This document shows positions 24,512 to 32,653 of a DNA stretch of 64,000 bases, piece by piece. The stretch covers positions 31,440-95,439 of the forward strand of contig NZ_WQNE01000033.1 in assembly GCF_009759665.1 (NCBI RefSeq), in the 5' to 3' direction. The notes under the pieces were generated by a model, which saw only the letters and a program-made list of their open reading frames with translations, did no database searches and was not told where the DNA came from. Source of the stretch: Bradyrhizobium cajani (GTDB lineage Bacteria; Pseudomonadota; Alphaproteobacteria; Rhizobiales; Xanthobacteraceae). Numbering within the stretch: the first letter of the stretch is position 1; each line of letters begins with the position of its first letter. The position numbers and the translations under genes were made by a program.

Positions 24512-25255
24512 TCAGGGCGCCAGTGTCGTGGTCTCGTCTGCCGAAAGCTCGCTGGTCGCGTGCAGCATGCCGTCCGCAGCCGACACCAACTGGTCGATCG
24601 GAAGATGGGGCGTGGCGGAGAGCTCGAGACGCGTCTCGATCCACCGCCAGAGGCCACGGATCTCGTCCGCCGACTTGCCGTTCGGCGCGAATTCGCTGAC
24701 CGCGAGGCCGCTCGCAAGCGAGTCCTGATGGTCGTTGCGCATCGCGATCAGCGGGCGCGCCAGCACCTCGGCGAGATCGAGTGCGGCTTCCTCGGCGAGC
24801 GTGTCGGCAGCATTGTCGATGCGCTGGCCACGGATCGGCGTCTGGTTCAGCACGAAGCCAAAGGGCCGCTTCCAGGCGCGCGCGACGCTGAGCGTCGAAG
24901 CGGTCGCCTCGATGTCGGCGACGCTCGGGCGGGCCGGGATCAGGCAGAGATCGGAATGGCGGATCGCGGCGGTGGTGGCGGCGCTGAGACCGGCCGCAGT
25001 ATCGACGATTGCGAGCTGGAGGCCGCTATCGGCCAGCATCTTCAGGCGCGGCGCGATGTCGGCGGCATGGTAGATCGGCTCGACGACGAGATCCTCGCTG
25101 GTGCGGCGACGCTGCCAGCTCGACAGGGTGCCCTGCGGGTCGGTCTCGATCAGGCGAACAGTGAAGCCGGCCTGCCTGGCCGCCAGCGCGAGGCCGATGG
25201 CGAGCGTGCTCTTGCCGCTGCCACCCTTTTGGGTGGCCAGTACGATCGTGTGCAT
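24512..25255 (-). CDS. Orphan ParA/MinD-family ATPase
   Basis: A 247-residue P-loop ATPase with the deviant Walker A KGGSGKST at residues 10-17, including the signature lysine of the ParA group. It also has the DTAAG switch (IVDTAAGLSAAT) and NQTPIRGQ. Family members position plasmids, chromosomes or protein clusters by ATP-driven dimerisation on DNA or membrane. There is no parB gene, no parS-like site and no replication gene next to it, so the cargo is unknown. The promoter must lie in the 256-bp gap upstream. Confidence 0.85.
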   Translation of the reverse strand: MHTIVLATQKGGSGKSTLAIGLALAARQAGFTVRLIETDPQGTLSSWQRRRTSEDLVVEPIYHAADIAPRLKMLADSGLQLAIVDTAAGLSAATTAAIRHSDLCLIPARPSVADIEATASTLSVARAWKRPFGFVLNQTPIRGQRIDNAADTLAEEAALDLAEVLARPLIAMRNDHQDSLASGLAVSEFAPNGKSADEIRGLWRWIETRLELSATPHLPIDQLVSAADGMLHATSELSADETTTLAP

Positions 25256-25511
25256 TGAAAGATCATTCCTTTGGAGTTGCCTGGGTCAGGAATACGCCAC
25301 GCGAACGTGCATCGCTTCGCGATGCTGAGCGCTTCTCGCTCAGGACGTGCCGGCCCGATCCAAAGGGGATCGCGGAGGTCCGAATCAACGGTAACGATGA
25401 TGGCGGAATAGGGATTTCCAGCTAATCCGTACGATTACCGGAACCGTAGTCGTACGTGGGGCGTGCTCGCCACTACCCCAAGGTGCAGGGATTAGGGATC
25501 CTTGCCCTGGC
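25256..25511. promoter_or_regulatory. Upstream region of the parA-like gene
   Basis: A 256-bp gap without a gene, between the trypsin-like gene stop and the parA-like start. It holds an inverted repeat, CGTACGA and TCGTACG (25428-25434 and 25450-25456), and GATCC-rich short palindromes near 25358-25372. These could be regulatory. No promoter motif can be assigned with confidence. Confidence 0.4.
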
Positions 25512-26873
25512 TCACTTGCGCACGCAGATCACGCGCACGACGGCGCCTCTTGCATCGGTCGACGTGCCGTTCGCCGTGACATCGTTCGCCTTCAGGAAAT
25601 CGCGCACAGTCTCCGCGGAAACCATCACCGCTTGCGACGCCGGCACCGATGTCGCAGGTCCAGCGACCATCGCCGGCTTCAACAGCGCGACGCCGGCAAA
25701 CCTGCCGTCGCCATCGATGGCCGGGCTGCCGGAAAATCCGACCCCCGGCGGCGGAGACAGCGCGAAATCGCTGCTCGTGACCGGCGCCAGCGCGCCTTTG
25801 ACGCTCGACACGCCGGCCGCGCCGCCCTGGCTCTGCGGATCGGCGATGCCGACGACATCGACGCTCGCACTTGGCCCGCTGCCGGCGAGGCTGAGCGGCT
25901 TCAGGCCGCGCGCCCCACAGATGTGCAGGAGCGCAAGATCGTGCTCCTTGTCCTCGGCGAGACGGTCCGCGCTGCCGTAGCCGCCGATCGTGATCGCAAG
26001 ACAGCCGTCGGTGACGAGGCGGTCGGTGACAATGGCGCCGTCGTCGCTGACGACGATGCCGGTGGCGTATTCGACGGTCTTGCGCGGCGGTGGTCCAGCC
26101 ATGGGGCTCGAAGGGAACGCATTGAACGCGCTCGACATTGCGATCACGACCGGCTCGACCGTGTTCTCGGTCGCTTGATCGTAGAGGATCGTCATGATCC
26201 GCACTTCATCGCCCTTGAAGGTGCCGCGCACGTAGAACTTCTTCAGGCCCTGCAATCCCGACAGCACGAAGAAGTCCGGCTTCACCACGGTGTAGTCGAC
26301 CTTGCGCCCGGCCGGCTCCTTCTTCTCCGCTTCGGCGAGCTTTGCCGTGGTCGGGTTCGCCTCCTTGCGGCGGCTGAGCAGCACCTGCACCGTTCCGGTC
26401 GGCGAGGTCCATTTCGAGCCGTTGGCGTCGCTCACCTGCTGCGGTACCAGCTTGCCGGGAATGCCGAGCCGCGCACCACTGGTCGGCTCCATCACGATCT
26501 TCCAGCCGACGCTCTCCTGCTTCCGCCGCGCCGTCTCCGCGAGCGCGGCGCGCTCCTGCGGATTGAGCACGCCGGTCGGCTTGCCGCCCTTGGCCTTCTG
26601 GTACTCCTTCACGGCGTTGACCATGCGCTCGCTGATGTCGCCGGTGATAGCGCCGTTATATTGGCCGACCCAGGCGAGGTCGGACTGGAGCGACAGCCGC
26701 TCGGCCTGCGCCATCGCATCTGCCGTTTCCGACGCCGTCTGCAACGCGGGCGGGCGGACCGGAACGGTCTGGACCGGCTTCGGCCTGGTGCCGGGGATCT
26801 GCGGCGCCGTCATCTGGGCGTTCGCGCCTGTGGCAGCCGCAAACATCAAGGTTGCCGCAAGCATCGATCTCAT
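25512..26873 (-). CDS. Secreted trypsin-like protein with degenerate catalytic triad and peptidoglycan-binding-like domain
   Basis: From the ATG at 26873 the protein has 453 residues. A signal peptide ends near ATGANAQ. A putative peptidoglycan-binding-like helical domain follows (about residues 55-110, with ISERMVNAVKEYQKAKG). The C-terminal half looks like an HtrA/trypsin fold (ATGIVVSDDGAIVTDRLV, EHDLALLHI, GFSGSPAIDGDG). Asp312 and Ser381 align with the triad, but the histidine position holds Leu286, so it is probably proteolytically inactive. It would be periplasmic. A longer reading to 26936 would hide the signal peptide and has no ribosome site. Confidence 0.75.
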   Translation of the reverse strand: MRSMLAATLMFAAATGANAQMTAPQIPGTRPKPVQTVPVRPPALQTASETADAMAQAERLSLQSDLAWVGQYNGAITGDISERMVNAVKEYQKAKGGKPTGVLNPQERAALAETARRKQESVGWKIVMEPTSGARLGIPGKLVPQQVSDANGSKWTSPTGTVQVLLSRRKEANPTTAKLAEAEKKEPAGRKVDYTVVKPDFFVLSGLQGLKKFYVRGTFKGDEVRIMTILYDQATENTVEPVVIAMSSAFNAFPSSPMAGPPPRKTVEYATGIVVSDDGAIVTDRLVTDGCLAITIGGYGSADRLAEDKEHDLALLHICGARGLKPLSLAGSGPSASVDVVGIADPQSQGGAAGVSSVKGALAPVTSSDFALSPPPGVGFSGSPAIDGDGRFAGVALLKPAMVAGPATSVPASQAVMVSAETVRDFLKANDVTANGTSTDARGAVVRVICVRK

Positions 26874-26958
26874 GACAAATCCAGCCAGCCCATTGAACGC
26901 GATGCCATTGAAGCACATCTCGTTGGTCGCGAACAATGTTGGGGTGGTTCAGGCGTTG

Positions 26959-27071
26959 ACCCTCATCCTGAGGAGCCGCGTAAGCGGCGTCTCGAAGGAT
27001 GCAGGCCGAGCCGCCGCAGCGGGGGCCTTCATGGTTCGAGACGGCGCTTTGCGCCTCCTCACCATGAGGGT
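26959..27071. repeat. Palindromic intergenic repeat, family E, copy 1
   Basis: Outer arms ACCCTCATCCTGAGGAG and CTCCTCACCATGAGGGT with an inner GCGTCTCGAAGGATG segment. It ends only about 10 bp before the ribosome site of the MoeB-like gene. A second copy lies at 29942-30074. Confidence 0.75.
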
Positions 27072-27089
27072 TGAGAGGAACGAAGGACG

Positions 27090-27893
27090 ATGCTGAGCCC
27101 GGACGAACTCGAACGCTATGCCCGCCACATCGTGCTGCGCGACGTCGGCGGTCCCGGCCAGGCTGCGCTGAAGCGGGCCTCCGTGCTGGTGATCGGCGCC
27201 GGCGGGCTCGGCGCGCCCGCGCTGATGTATCTGGCCGCCGCCGGCGTCGGCACGCTCGGCGTGGTCGACGACGACGTGGTGTCGCTGTCCAACCTTCAGC
27301 GCCAGGTGATCCATACGACGCCGGATATCGGCCGGCACAAGGTCGAGAGCGCAGCGGAACGGATCGCCGCGCTCAACCCGCATGTCCGCTTCGTCGGCCA
27401 CGCCACCTGGCTCAACGCCGACAACGCGCTCAGCCTGATCGGCGACTACGATCTCGTGCTCGACGGCTCCGACAATTTCTCGACGCGTTATCTGGCTTCG
27501 GACGCCTGCTTCTTTGCGAAGAGGCCGCTGATCACCGCGGCGCTCGGCACCTTCGACGGCTCGCTCACCACCATCCGCGCGCATGAGACGAACGAGCAGG
27601 GCGAATTCAATCCGACCTATCGCTGCCTGTTTCCGGAGGCGCCGCCGCCCGGCACTGTGCCGGCCTGCGCCGAGGCCGGCGTCATGGGTGCGCTCGCCGG
27701 CGTGCTCGGCTCGATGATGGCGCTGGAGGCGATCCGCGAGATCGTCGGTTTCGGCGACGGCCTGGTCGGCCGCCTCCTGATGATCGATGCGCGGGCGATG
27801 CGCTTCGAAACGCTGCGCTACGCCCGCGATCCCGCCAATCCGCTCAACGGCGACGGGCCCGTGATCACCGATCTCAGCGCCCATCGCACCTGA
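27090..27893 (+). CDS. HesA/MoeB/ThiF-family adenylyltransferase
   Basis: A 267-residue E1-like enzyme that should adenylate the C-terminus of a small ubiquitin-like sulfur carrier (MoaD or ThiS). Visible are the nucleotide loop VLVIGAGGLGAPAL, the Asp/Arg/Lys ATP contacts (VVDDDVVSLSNLQRQV, GRHKVESAA) and the crossover region with VPACAEAGVMG. The structural zinc site of MoeB/ThiF is largely lost: CxxC is reduced to TYRC, and the C-terminal pair is replaced by asparagines (RDPANPLNG). No carrier gene is adjacent, so partner choice is open. Confidence 0.85.
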   Translation: MLSPDELERYARHIVLRDVGGPGQAALKRASVLVIGAGGLGAPALMYLAAAGVGTLGVVDDDVVSLSNLQRQVIHTTPDIGRHKVESAAERIAALNPHVRFVGHATWLNADNALSLIGDYDLVLDGSDNFSTRYLASDACFFAKRPLITAALGTFDGSLTTIRAHETNEQGEFNPTYRCLFPEAPPPGTVPACAEAGVMGALAGVLGSMMALEAIREIVGFGDGLVGRLLMIDARAMRFETLRYARDPANPLNGDGPVITDLSAHRT

Positions 27894-27902
27894 TCGCAGC
27901 CG

Positions 27903-28910
27903 TTACGTCGTCGCCGGCTTCTCGCTGTCGAGATGCGCCATCTGCTCGGCTGCGTAACGCGTGCCGGAGGCAACGTCCGGTGGAAACGCCTTTGCCAGCG
28001 CGGCAAGATGCGCCGGCGTCAGCGTGACCCTGGCCGCGCCGAGTGCTTCGGTGAGACGGGTGCGGGTGCGGGCGCCGACCAGCGGCACGATCGCCTTACC
28101 CTGCGCGGCCACCCAGGCGATCGCGACCTGCGCCGGCGTTGCGCCAACCTCGTCCGCAATCGCACGCAGTCTGTCCACCAGGGCGAGATTGGCGTCGAGA
28201 TTTGCGCCCTGGAAACGCGGCGTCATCAGCCGGTAGTCCTTGCCGGCCTTGCCGGAATCCTTTGACCAATGGCCGCTGATCAGACCGCGCGCCAGCACGC
28301 CGTAAGCGGTGATGGCGATGCCGAGCTCGCGGCAGGTCTTGAGGATGTCGCGTTCGATGCCGCGCTCGATCAGCGAATACTCGATCTGGAGATCGGCGAT
28401 CGGATGCACGGCGTGCGCGCGGCGGATGGTATCGGAGCCGACCTCGGACAGGCCGATATGCCTGATATAGCCGGCCTTCACCATGTCGGCGAGGCCGCCG
28501 ATGGTCTCCTCGATGGGAACGTTGGGATCGAGCCGTGCCGGGCGATAGACGTCGATGTAATCGGTGTCGAGCCGCTGGAGCGAATAGGCCAGGAAATTCC
28601 TGATCGCCGCCGGCCGGCAATCCATGCCGGCGAATTCGCCGGCCGGACCGCGCAGCGCGCCGAATTTGACGCTGAGCTGTACCTTGTCGCGTGACATATC
28701 CTTCAGCGCGTCGCGGACCAGCATCTCGTTGTGGCCCATGGCGTAGAAATCGCCGGTGTCGAGCAGCGTGATGCCGGCATCGAGCGCGGCATGGACGGTG
28801 GCGATGGCCTCGCCGCGATCGGCGGGACCGTAGGCGTCGGACATGGCCATGCAGCCAAGACCGAGGGCGGAGACGGTGGGACCGGTTGAACCGAGTTTGC
28901 GCTGTTCCAT
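27903..28910 (-). CDS. Aldo/keto reductase
   Basis: A 335-residue TIM-barrel NADPH-dependent oxidoreductase. Three of the usual catalytic tetrad are visible: Asp51 and Tyr56 in DTGDFY and Lys82 in LSVKFG. The fourth, normally His, reads Ala125 in YRPARLDPN. The C-terminal cofactor site (VPLVGARTRTRL) is present. I chose the ATG at 28910 because it has GAGGAG 8 nt upstream and begins the conserved MEQRKLGSTG. It is divergent from a LysR gene that probably controls it. The substrate is unknown. Confidence 0.9.
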   Translation of the reverse strand: MEQRKLGSTGPTVSALGLGCMAMSDAYGPADRGEAIATVHAALDAGITLLDTGDFYAMGHNEMLVRDALKDMSRDKVQLSVKFGALRGPAGEFAGMDCRPAAIRNFLAYSLQRLDTDYIDVYRPARLDPNVPIEETIGGLADMVKAGYIRHIGLSEVGSDTIRRAHAVHPIADLQIEYSLIERGIERDILKTCRELGIAITAYGVLARGLISGHWSKDSGKAGKDYRLMTPRFQGANLDANLALVDRLRAIADEVGATPAQVAIAWVAAQGKAIVPLVGARTRTRLTEALGAARVTLTPAHLAALAKAFPPDVASGTRYAAEQMAHLDSEKPATT

Positions 28911-29010
28911 GATGGCTCTCCTCGAAGGGCGGCAGGCTGATTGCGCCGCGTGACGCGGCTGGATATGCGCCCGCTCGATTGCGCCGATAAGCTGGACAAT
29001 CCAGAATGGC

Positions 29011-29030
29011 TTGTTCACATTGTCGAACAA
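29011..29030. promoter_or_regulatory. Candidate LysR operator between aldo/keto reductase and lysR genes
   Basis: An inverted repeat TTGTTC-N8-GAACAA sits directly at the lysR start codon, inside the divergent promoter region. This fits a LysR-type site used for autoregulation and for control of the divergent reductase gene. No binding data can be seen from sequence alone. Confidence 0.45.
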
Positions 29031-29935
29031 TGGCCGAGCCCGACCTGCGTGATCTCGATGTCTTCATGGCGGTCGCCCGCACCCGCAATTTCCGGCGTGC
29101 GGCGGTCGAAATTCGCGTGTCGGTGTCGAGCCTTAGCCAGCGGCTGCGGGATCTGGAGGAGCGCCTCGGGGTCCGCCTGATGAACCGCACCACCCGCAGC
29201 GTCGCCCTGACCGAGGCGGGCGAGCTGCTGCTGTCGCGGGTGGCGCCGGCGCTGCGCGACGTCGGCGATGCCCTGGATCAGGTCCGGGGCCTGCGCGAGG
29301 TCGCCTCGGGGCGCCTGCGCATCAACGCGCCGCCGCCGGCGGTCGACCTCGTGCTGGCGCCGATGGTCGGGCCGTTTCTTGGCCTCCATCCGCAGGTCGA
29401 TCTCGACATCGTCTCGGAGAGCGGGTTCGTCGACATCGTCAGCGCCGGTTTCGATGCCGGCGTGCGTTACGGTGAGCATCTCGCGCAGGACATGGTGGCG
29501 ATCCCTCTGAGCGGTCCGCAACGCTATGTCGTCGTCGCCTCGCCTGCTTACCTCGCGCGCCGCGGCAAGCCGAAGCATCCGAAGGACCTGCTCGACCACG
29601 ATTGCATCCGCGCGCGCTATTCGAGCGGCGTCATGCATGATCTGGAGTTCGAAAAGGCCGGCCAGCTCGTGAAGGTGGATCCGCCCGCCAAGCTGATCTC
29701 GACCAATATGAACCTTGCGATGCGTGCCGCGCTCGACGGTGCCGGCGTCTGGGCCACGATCGATGGCTATGTCGGCGAAGCCCTGAAGTCCGGCGCGCTG
29801 GTCAGCCTGATGGAGGATTGGTGCGAGCCGTTCCCCGGACCGTTCCTGTATTATCCGAGCCGCCGCCAGGTGCCGCCGGCGCTGCGCGCCTTCATCGATT
29901 TCGTCGCGGTCTGGCGCAAGCGCGAGACGCGCTGA
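29030..29935 (+). CDS. LysR-family transcriptional regulator
   Basis: A 301-residue regulator from the ATG at 29030. It has an N-terminal winged helix-turn-helix (about residues 5-63, FMAVARTRNFRRAAVEIRVS) and a C-terminal periplasmic-binding-like effector domain (about 90-290). The pattern is that of the large CrgA-like group next to oxidoreductase genes. A GTG/ATG-type start 24 bp earlier would pull the operator into the gene, so I prefer 29030. The likely target is the divergent aldo/keto reductase gene. Confidence 0.88.
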   Translation: MAEPDLRDLDVFMAVARTRNFRRAAVEIRVSVSSLSQRLRDLEERLGVRLMNRTTRSVALTEAGELLLSRVAPALRDVGDALDQVRGLREVASGRLRINAPPPAVDLVLAPMVGPFLGLHPQVDLDIVSESGFVDIVSAGFDAGVRYGEHLAQDMVAIPLSGPQRYVVVASPAYLARRGKPKHPKDLLDHDCIRARYSSGVMHDLEFEKAGQLVKVDPPAKLISTNMNLAMRAALDGAGVWATIDGYVGEALKSGALVSLMEDWCEPFPGPFLYYPSRRQVPPALRAFIDFVAVWRKRETR

Positions 29936-29941
29936 AGCTGG

Positions 29942-30074
29942 ACCTCATGGTGAGGAGCGCGCACTTGCGCGCGTCTCCGGACGATGCTTCGTATCGCCGG
30001 GCGAACCATGCAGGCCCGGCTCTCGCCCGTGGCCATCCTTCGAGACGCCGCTGCGCGGCTCCTCAGGATGAGGG
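29942..30074. repeat. Palindromic intergenic repeat, family E, copy 2
   Basis: Outer arms ACCTCATGGTGAGGAG and CTCCTCAGGATGAGGG, matching the copy at 26959-27071. It lies between the convergent lysR and hydroxyacid dehydrogenase genes. Confidence 0.75.
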
Positions 30075-30106
30075 CTGAGAGCTTGTCGCGCAGTTGGGCT
30101 GCGGAA

Positions 30107-31108
30107 TCAGAGCATGCTCGGCAGCACGCGATCCGGCGGCTTGTGGGCGTCGAGGAAGGTGCGGATGTTGATGATCACCTTCTCGCCCATCTCGACGCGG
30201 CCTTCGATCGTGGCCGAGCCCATGTGCGGCAGCAGCGTCACCTTGCCGGCCTTGGCGAGCCGCACCAGTTTTGGATTCACTGCGGGCTCGTGCTCGTAGA
30301 CGTCGAGGCCGGCGCCGCCGATCTCGCCGCCTTCGATCAGCTTGATCAGCGTGTCCTCGTCGGTGACCTCGCCGCGCGCGGTGTTGACGATGTAGGCGTC
30401 TTTCCGGATCAGCTTCAGTCGCCGCGCCGAGAGCAGATGATAGGTCGCCGGCGTGTGCGGACAATTCACCGAGATGATGTCCATCCGCGCCAGCATCTGG
30501 TCGAGGCTTTCCCAATAGGTCGCGCCAAGTTCTTCGGCGATCTTCGGGGCGACGGGACGGCGGTTGTGATAGTGGATCTGCAAGCCGAAGGCGCGGGCGC
30601 GGCGCGCCACCGCCTGGCCGATCCGGCCCATGCCGATGATGCCGAGGCGTTTGCCGCCGATGCGGTGGCCGAGCATCCAGGTCGGCGACCAGCCCGGCCA
30701 GGATTTTCCTTCCGTCAGGATCGAGGCGCCTTCGATCATCCGGCGCGGCACAGCCAGGATCAGCGCCATGGTCATGTCGGCGGTGTCCTCGGTCAGAACC
30801 TTCGGCGTGTTGGTGACGGTGATGCCGCGGGCATGCGCGGCCTCGACATCGATATTGTCGACGCCGTTGCCGAAATTGGCGATCAGGCGCAGCTTGCAGT
30901 CGGGCTGGTTGACGACCTCGGCGGTGATGTGATCGGTCACCGTCGGAACCAGCACGTCGGCGGTCCGCGCGGCTTCGGCGATCTGCTCGGGCGTCATCGG
31001 CGTGTCGTCGAGATTGATCCGCGCGTCGAACAGCTCGCGCATCCGCGTCTCGATCGAATCCGGCAGCTTGCGCGTCACCACGACGAGGGGCTTTTTCTTC
31101 ACCGACAT
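30107..31108 (-). CDS. D-2-hydroxyacid dehydrogenase (glyoxylate/hydroxypyruvate reductase type)
   Basis: A 333-residue NAD(P)-dependent dehydrogenase. The dinucleotide loop GIIGMGRIGQA and the catalytic Arg (NTARGE), Glu (DVYEHEP) and His (LPHMGSAT) are all in place. The closest functional group is the GyaR/GhrB type that reduces glyoxylate or hydroxypyruvate, but the exact substrate is not decided by the sequence. It is a single gene on this strand. Confidence 0.9.
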   Translation of the reverse strand: MSVKKKPLVVVTRKLPDSIETRMRELFDARINLDDTPMTPEQIAEAARTADVLVPTVTDHITAEVVNQPDCKLRLIANFGNGVDNIDVEAAHARGITVTNTPKVLTEDTADMTMALILAVPRRMIEGASILTEGKSWPGWSPTWMLGHRIGGKRLGIIGMGRIGQAVARRARAFGLQIHYHNRRPVAPKIAEELGATYWESLDQMLARMDIISVNCPHTPATYHLLSARRLKLIRKDAYIVNTARGEVTDEDTLIKLIEGGEIGGAGLDVYEHEPAVNPKLVRLAKAGKVTLLPHMGSATIEGRVEMGEKVIINIRTFLDAHKPPDRVLPSML

Positions 31109-31435
31109 GTCCTGCTCTCATGAGGCGTCGCAAGCCGCCTCTGTCGCCAAAGGCCGGTCGTTCAGGCCTCATTAACCCGGTTGTTCGACACTGCCCTTGC
31201 CGTGTCGTCCCCGGCGTTTCCTTCAAGCTCTCCCGACATTTCCGGCTGGAAAATCGGGGCAAACTGGTTGTTCAAGCGTCCGTCCTCTCTAGCAGAAGGC
31301 CGGGCCAAGACAAGAACCACGGGTCAGGGCTTGGCGGAACACCCGCGTGGGGCGGGGTCAGGGGCTTGTGCGGCGGGTTTTGGAATTTGGGGTGAGGACC
31401 TGATACGGCCGGGTCTTCGACAGGAGACGGGTTTG
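31109..31435. other. Intergenic region between dehydrogenase and SH3 gene
   Basis: A 327-bp gap upstream of two divergent genes. It must contain both promoters. I see no gene, RNA or clear repeat in it. An open frame running through it into the SH3 gene lacks a ribosome site and would remove the signal peptide. Confidence 0.5.
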
Positions 31436-31966
31436 ATGGCGTTGGGGCGTTTTTGTGCGGTGATGGCGCTCGTCTGCGGTTGGCTGAGCGCCTCGGTCGG
31501 CCCCTCGCATTCGGCGAAGGACAACACGCCGCAGTCCGCCAGCGGCCTTCCGGTGCCGCGCTATGTCAGCCTCAAATCGGATCACGTCAACGTCCGCGCC
31601 GGCCCGACCAAGGACAATGACGTCGCCTGGGTCTATACCCGCGCCGGCCTGCCGGTCGAAATCACCGCCGAGTTCGAGAACTGGCGCCGGGTCCGCGATT
31701 CCGAAGGTGCCGAAGGCTGGGTCTATCACTCGCTGCTGTCGGGCCGCCGCACCGCGGTCGTCACCATGAAGCACAAGGACGACCTCGCGCCGATCTACGA
31801 CCGGGCCGATCCTGACAGCGCGGTTGCGGCCAGGCTCCAGGCCGGCGTCGTCACGCAGGTGAAGAAGTGCACCGCAAACTGGTGCCACGTCGCCGGCAAC
31901 GGCTTTGACGGCTGGATCCAGCAGGAGCGCCTCTGGGGCGTCTATTCGGACGAACAGGTGAACTGA
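31436..31966 (+). CDS. Secreted SH3-domain protein
   Basis: A 176-residue protein with a signal peptide (MALGRFCAVMALVCGWLSAS, then VGPSHSA) and two bacterial SH3-like units. The first is about residues 42-100 (VNVRAGPTKDNDVAWVY, EGWVYHSLLS), the second about 110-170 (ANWCHVAGNGFDGWIQQERLWGVY). Such domains bind cell-wall or protein ligands in the periplasm. The ATG has a GGAG site upstream. The precise role is unknown. The gene converges on irr across two palindromic repeats. Confidence 0.8.
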   Translation: MALGRFCAVMALVCGWLSASVGPSHSAKDNTPQSASGLPVPRYVSLKSDHVNVRAGPTKDNDVAWVYTRAGLPVEITAEFENWRRVRDSEGAEGWVYHSLLSGRRTAVVTMKHKDDLAPIYDRADPDSAVAARLQAGVVTQVKKCTANWCHVAGNGFDGWIQQERLWGVYSDEQVN

Positions 31967-31976
31967 CGCCGCAGGC

Positions 31977-32058
31977 GTCATCCCGGGGCGATGCGTAGCA
32001 TCGAGCCCGGGATCTCGAGATTCCGGGTTCGGTGCTGCGCACCCCCCCCCGGAATGAC
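31977..32058. repeat. Palindromic intergenic repeat, family D, copy 1
   Basis: Arms GTCATCCCGGGG and CCCCCGGAATGAC with an inner CCCGGGATC...GATTCCGGG unit. It includes a run of nine C residues at 32042-32050, which may vary in length. A second copy is at 60709-60805. Confidence 0.7.
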
Positions 32059-32072
32059 TGCGCAAAACGACA

Positions 32073-32133
32073 ATGGCCGGGACATAGGCGGAGCGCAAGC
32101 GACGCCGTCCTTCGGACGGCTATGCCCGGCCAT
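32073..32133. repeat. Palindromic repeat between SH3 gene and irr
   Basis: A long imperfect hairpin with outer arms ATGGCCGGGACATA and TATGCCCGGCCAT and an inner GCCGTCC-TTC-GGACGGC hairpin. It lies between convergent genes, so a terminator role is plausible. Confidence 0.65.
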
Positions 32134-32161
32134 GACGATCTCAGTTCGATTTCAGTAGATC

Positions 32162-32653
32162 TCAGCGCTTCTTGCGCAGGCGCACGACCATGTCGATGCG
32201 CGAGATTTCGTAGCCCTCGGGCACCTCGGGCATCTTGGACAGCGCCAGATGCGGATCCTCGATATCGACCAGCTCATGGCTGTTCTCGAGGTAGTAGTGG
32301 TGGTGGGTGGTGACGTTGGTGTCGAAATAGGTCTTGGTGCCGTCGACGCTGACCTGGCGGAGCAGCCCGGCGTCGGTGAGCTGGTTCAGCGTGTTGTAGA
32401 CGGTTGCCAGCGAGACCGGAACCTTGGCCAGCGTCGCTTCCTCGTACAGCATTTCAGCCGTAAGGTGGCGCGCCCCCTTGCCGAACAGCAGCCAGCCCAG
32501 CGCCATGCGCTGGCGCGTCGGACGCAGCCCAGCGGACTGGAGCATTTCGTTGACGTCGTGCCACGGGCAGCCGGTCAGAGCCGGCTGGCGGCCGGACAGG
32601 AGGGCCGCGGAATGGGCCTCGTCGTCGTGATGGGGCGCGGTATTCTCGCTCAT
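32162..32653 (-). CDS. irr: Iron response regulator Irr (Fur superfamily)
   Basis: A 163-residue heme-responsive regulator that matches iron and heme supply in Bradyrhizobium. From the ATG at 32653 the heme motif GCPWH places the cysteine at residue 29, the position known for B. japonicum Irr, which fixes the start. The winged helix contains RPTRQRMALGWLLF and SLATVYNTLNQL. The second heme/metal site is the histidine cluster THHHYYLENSHEL. Known Irr falls apart when heme is delivered by ferrochelatase. It is divergent from fabA, with direct hexamer repeats in the promoter. Confidence 0.96.
   Translation of the reverse strand: MSENTAPHHDDEAHSAALLSGRQPALTGCPWHDVNEMLQSAGLRPTRQRMALGWLLFGKGARHLTAEMLYEEATLAKVPVSLATVYNTLNQLTDAGLLRQVSVDGTKTYFDTNVTTHHHYYLENSHELVDIEDPHLALSKMPEVPEGYEISRIDMVVRLRKKR

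Noticed and set aside
24512..25511. Plasmid partition locus or integrated element around the parA-like gene
   Set aside because: No parB, replication, integrase or attachment-site sequence is seen and flanking genes are housekeeping.
32042..32050. Run of nine C residues as a phase-variation tract
   Set aside because: It lies inside a non-coding repeat and not in a gene or a clear promoter spacer, so slippage would have no visible coding effect.
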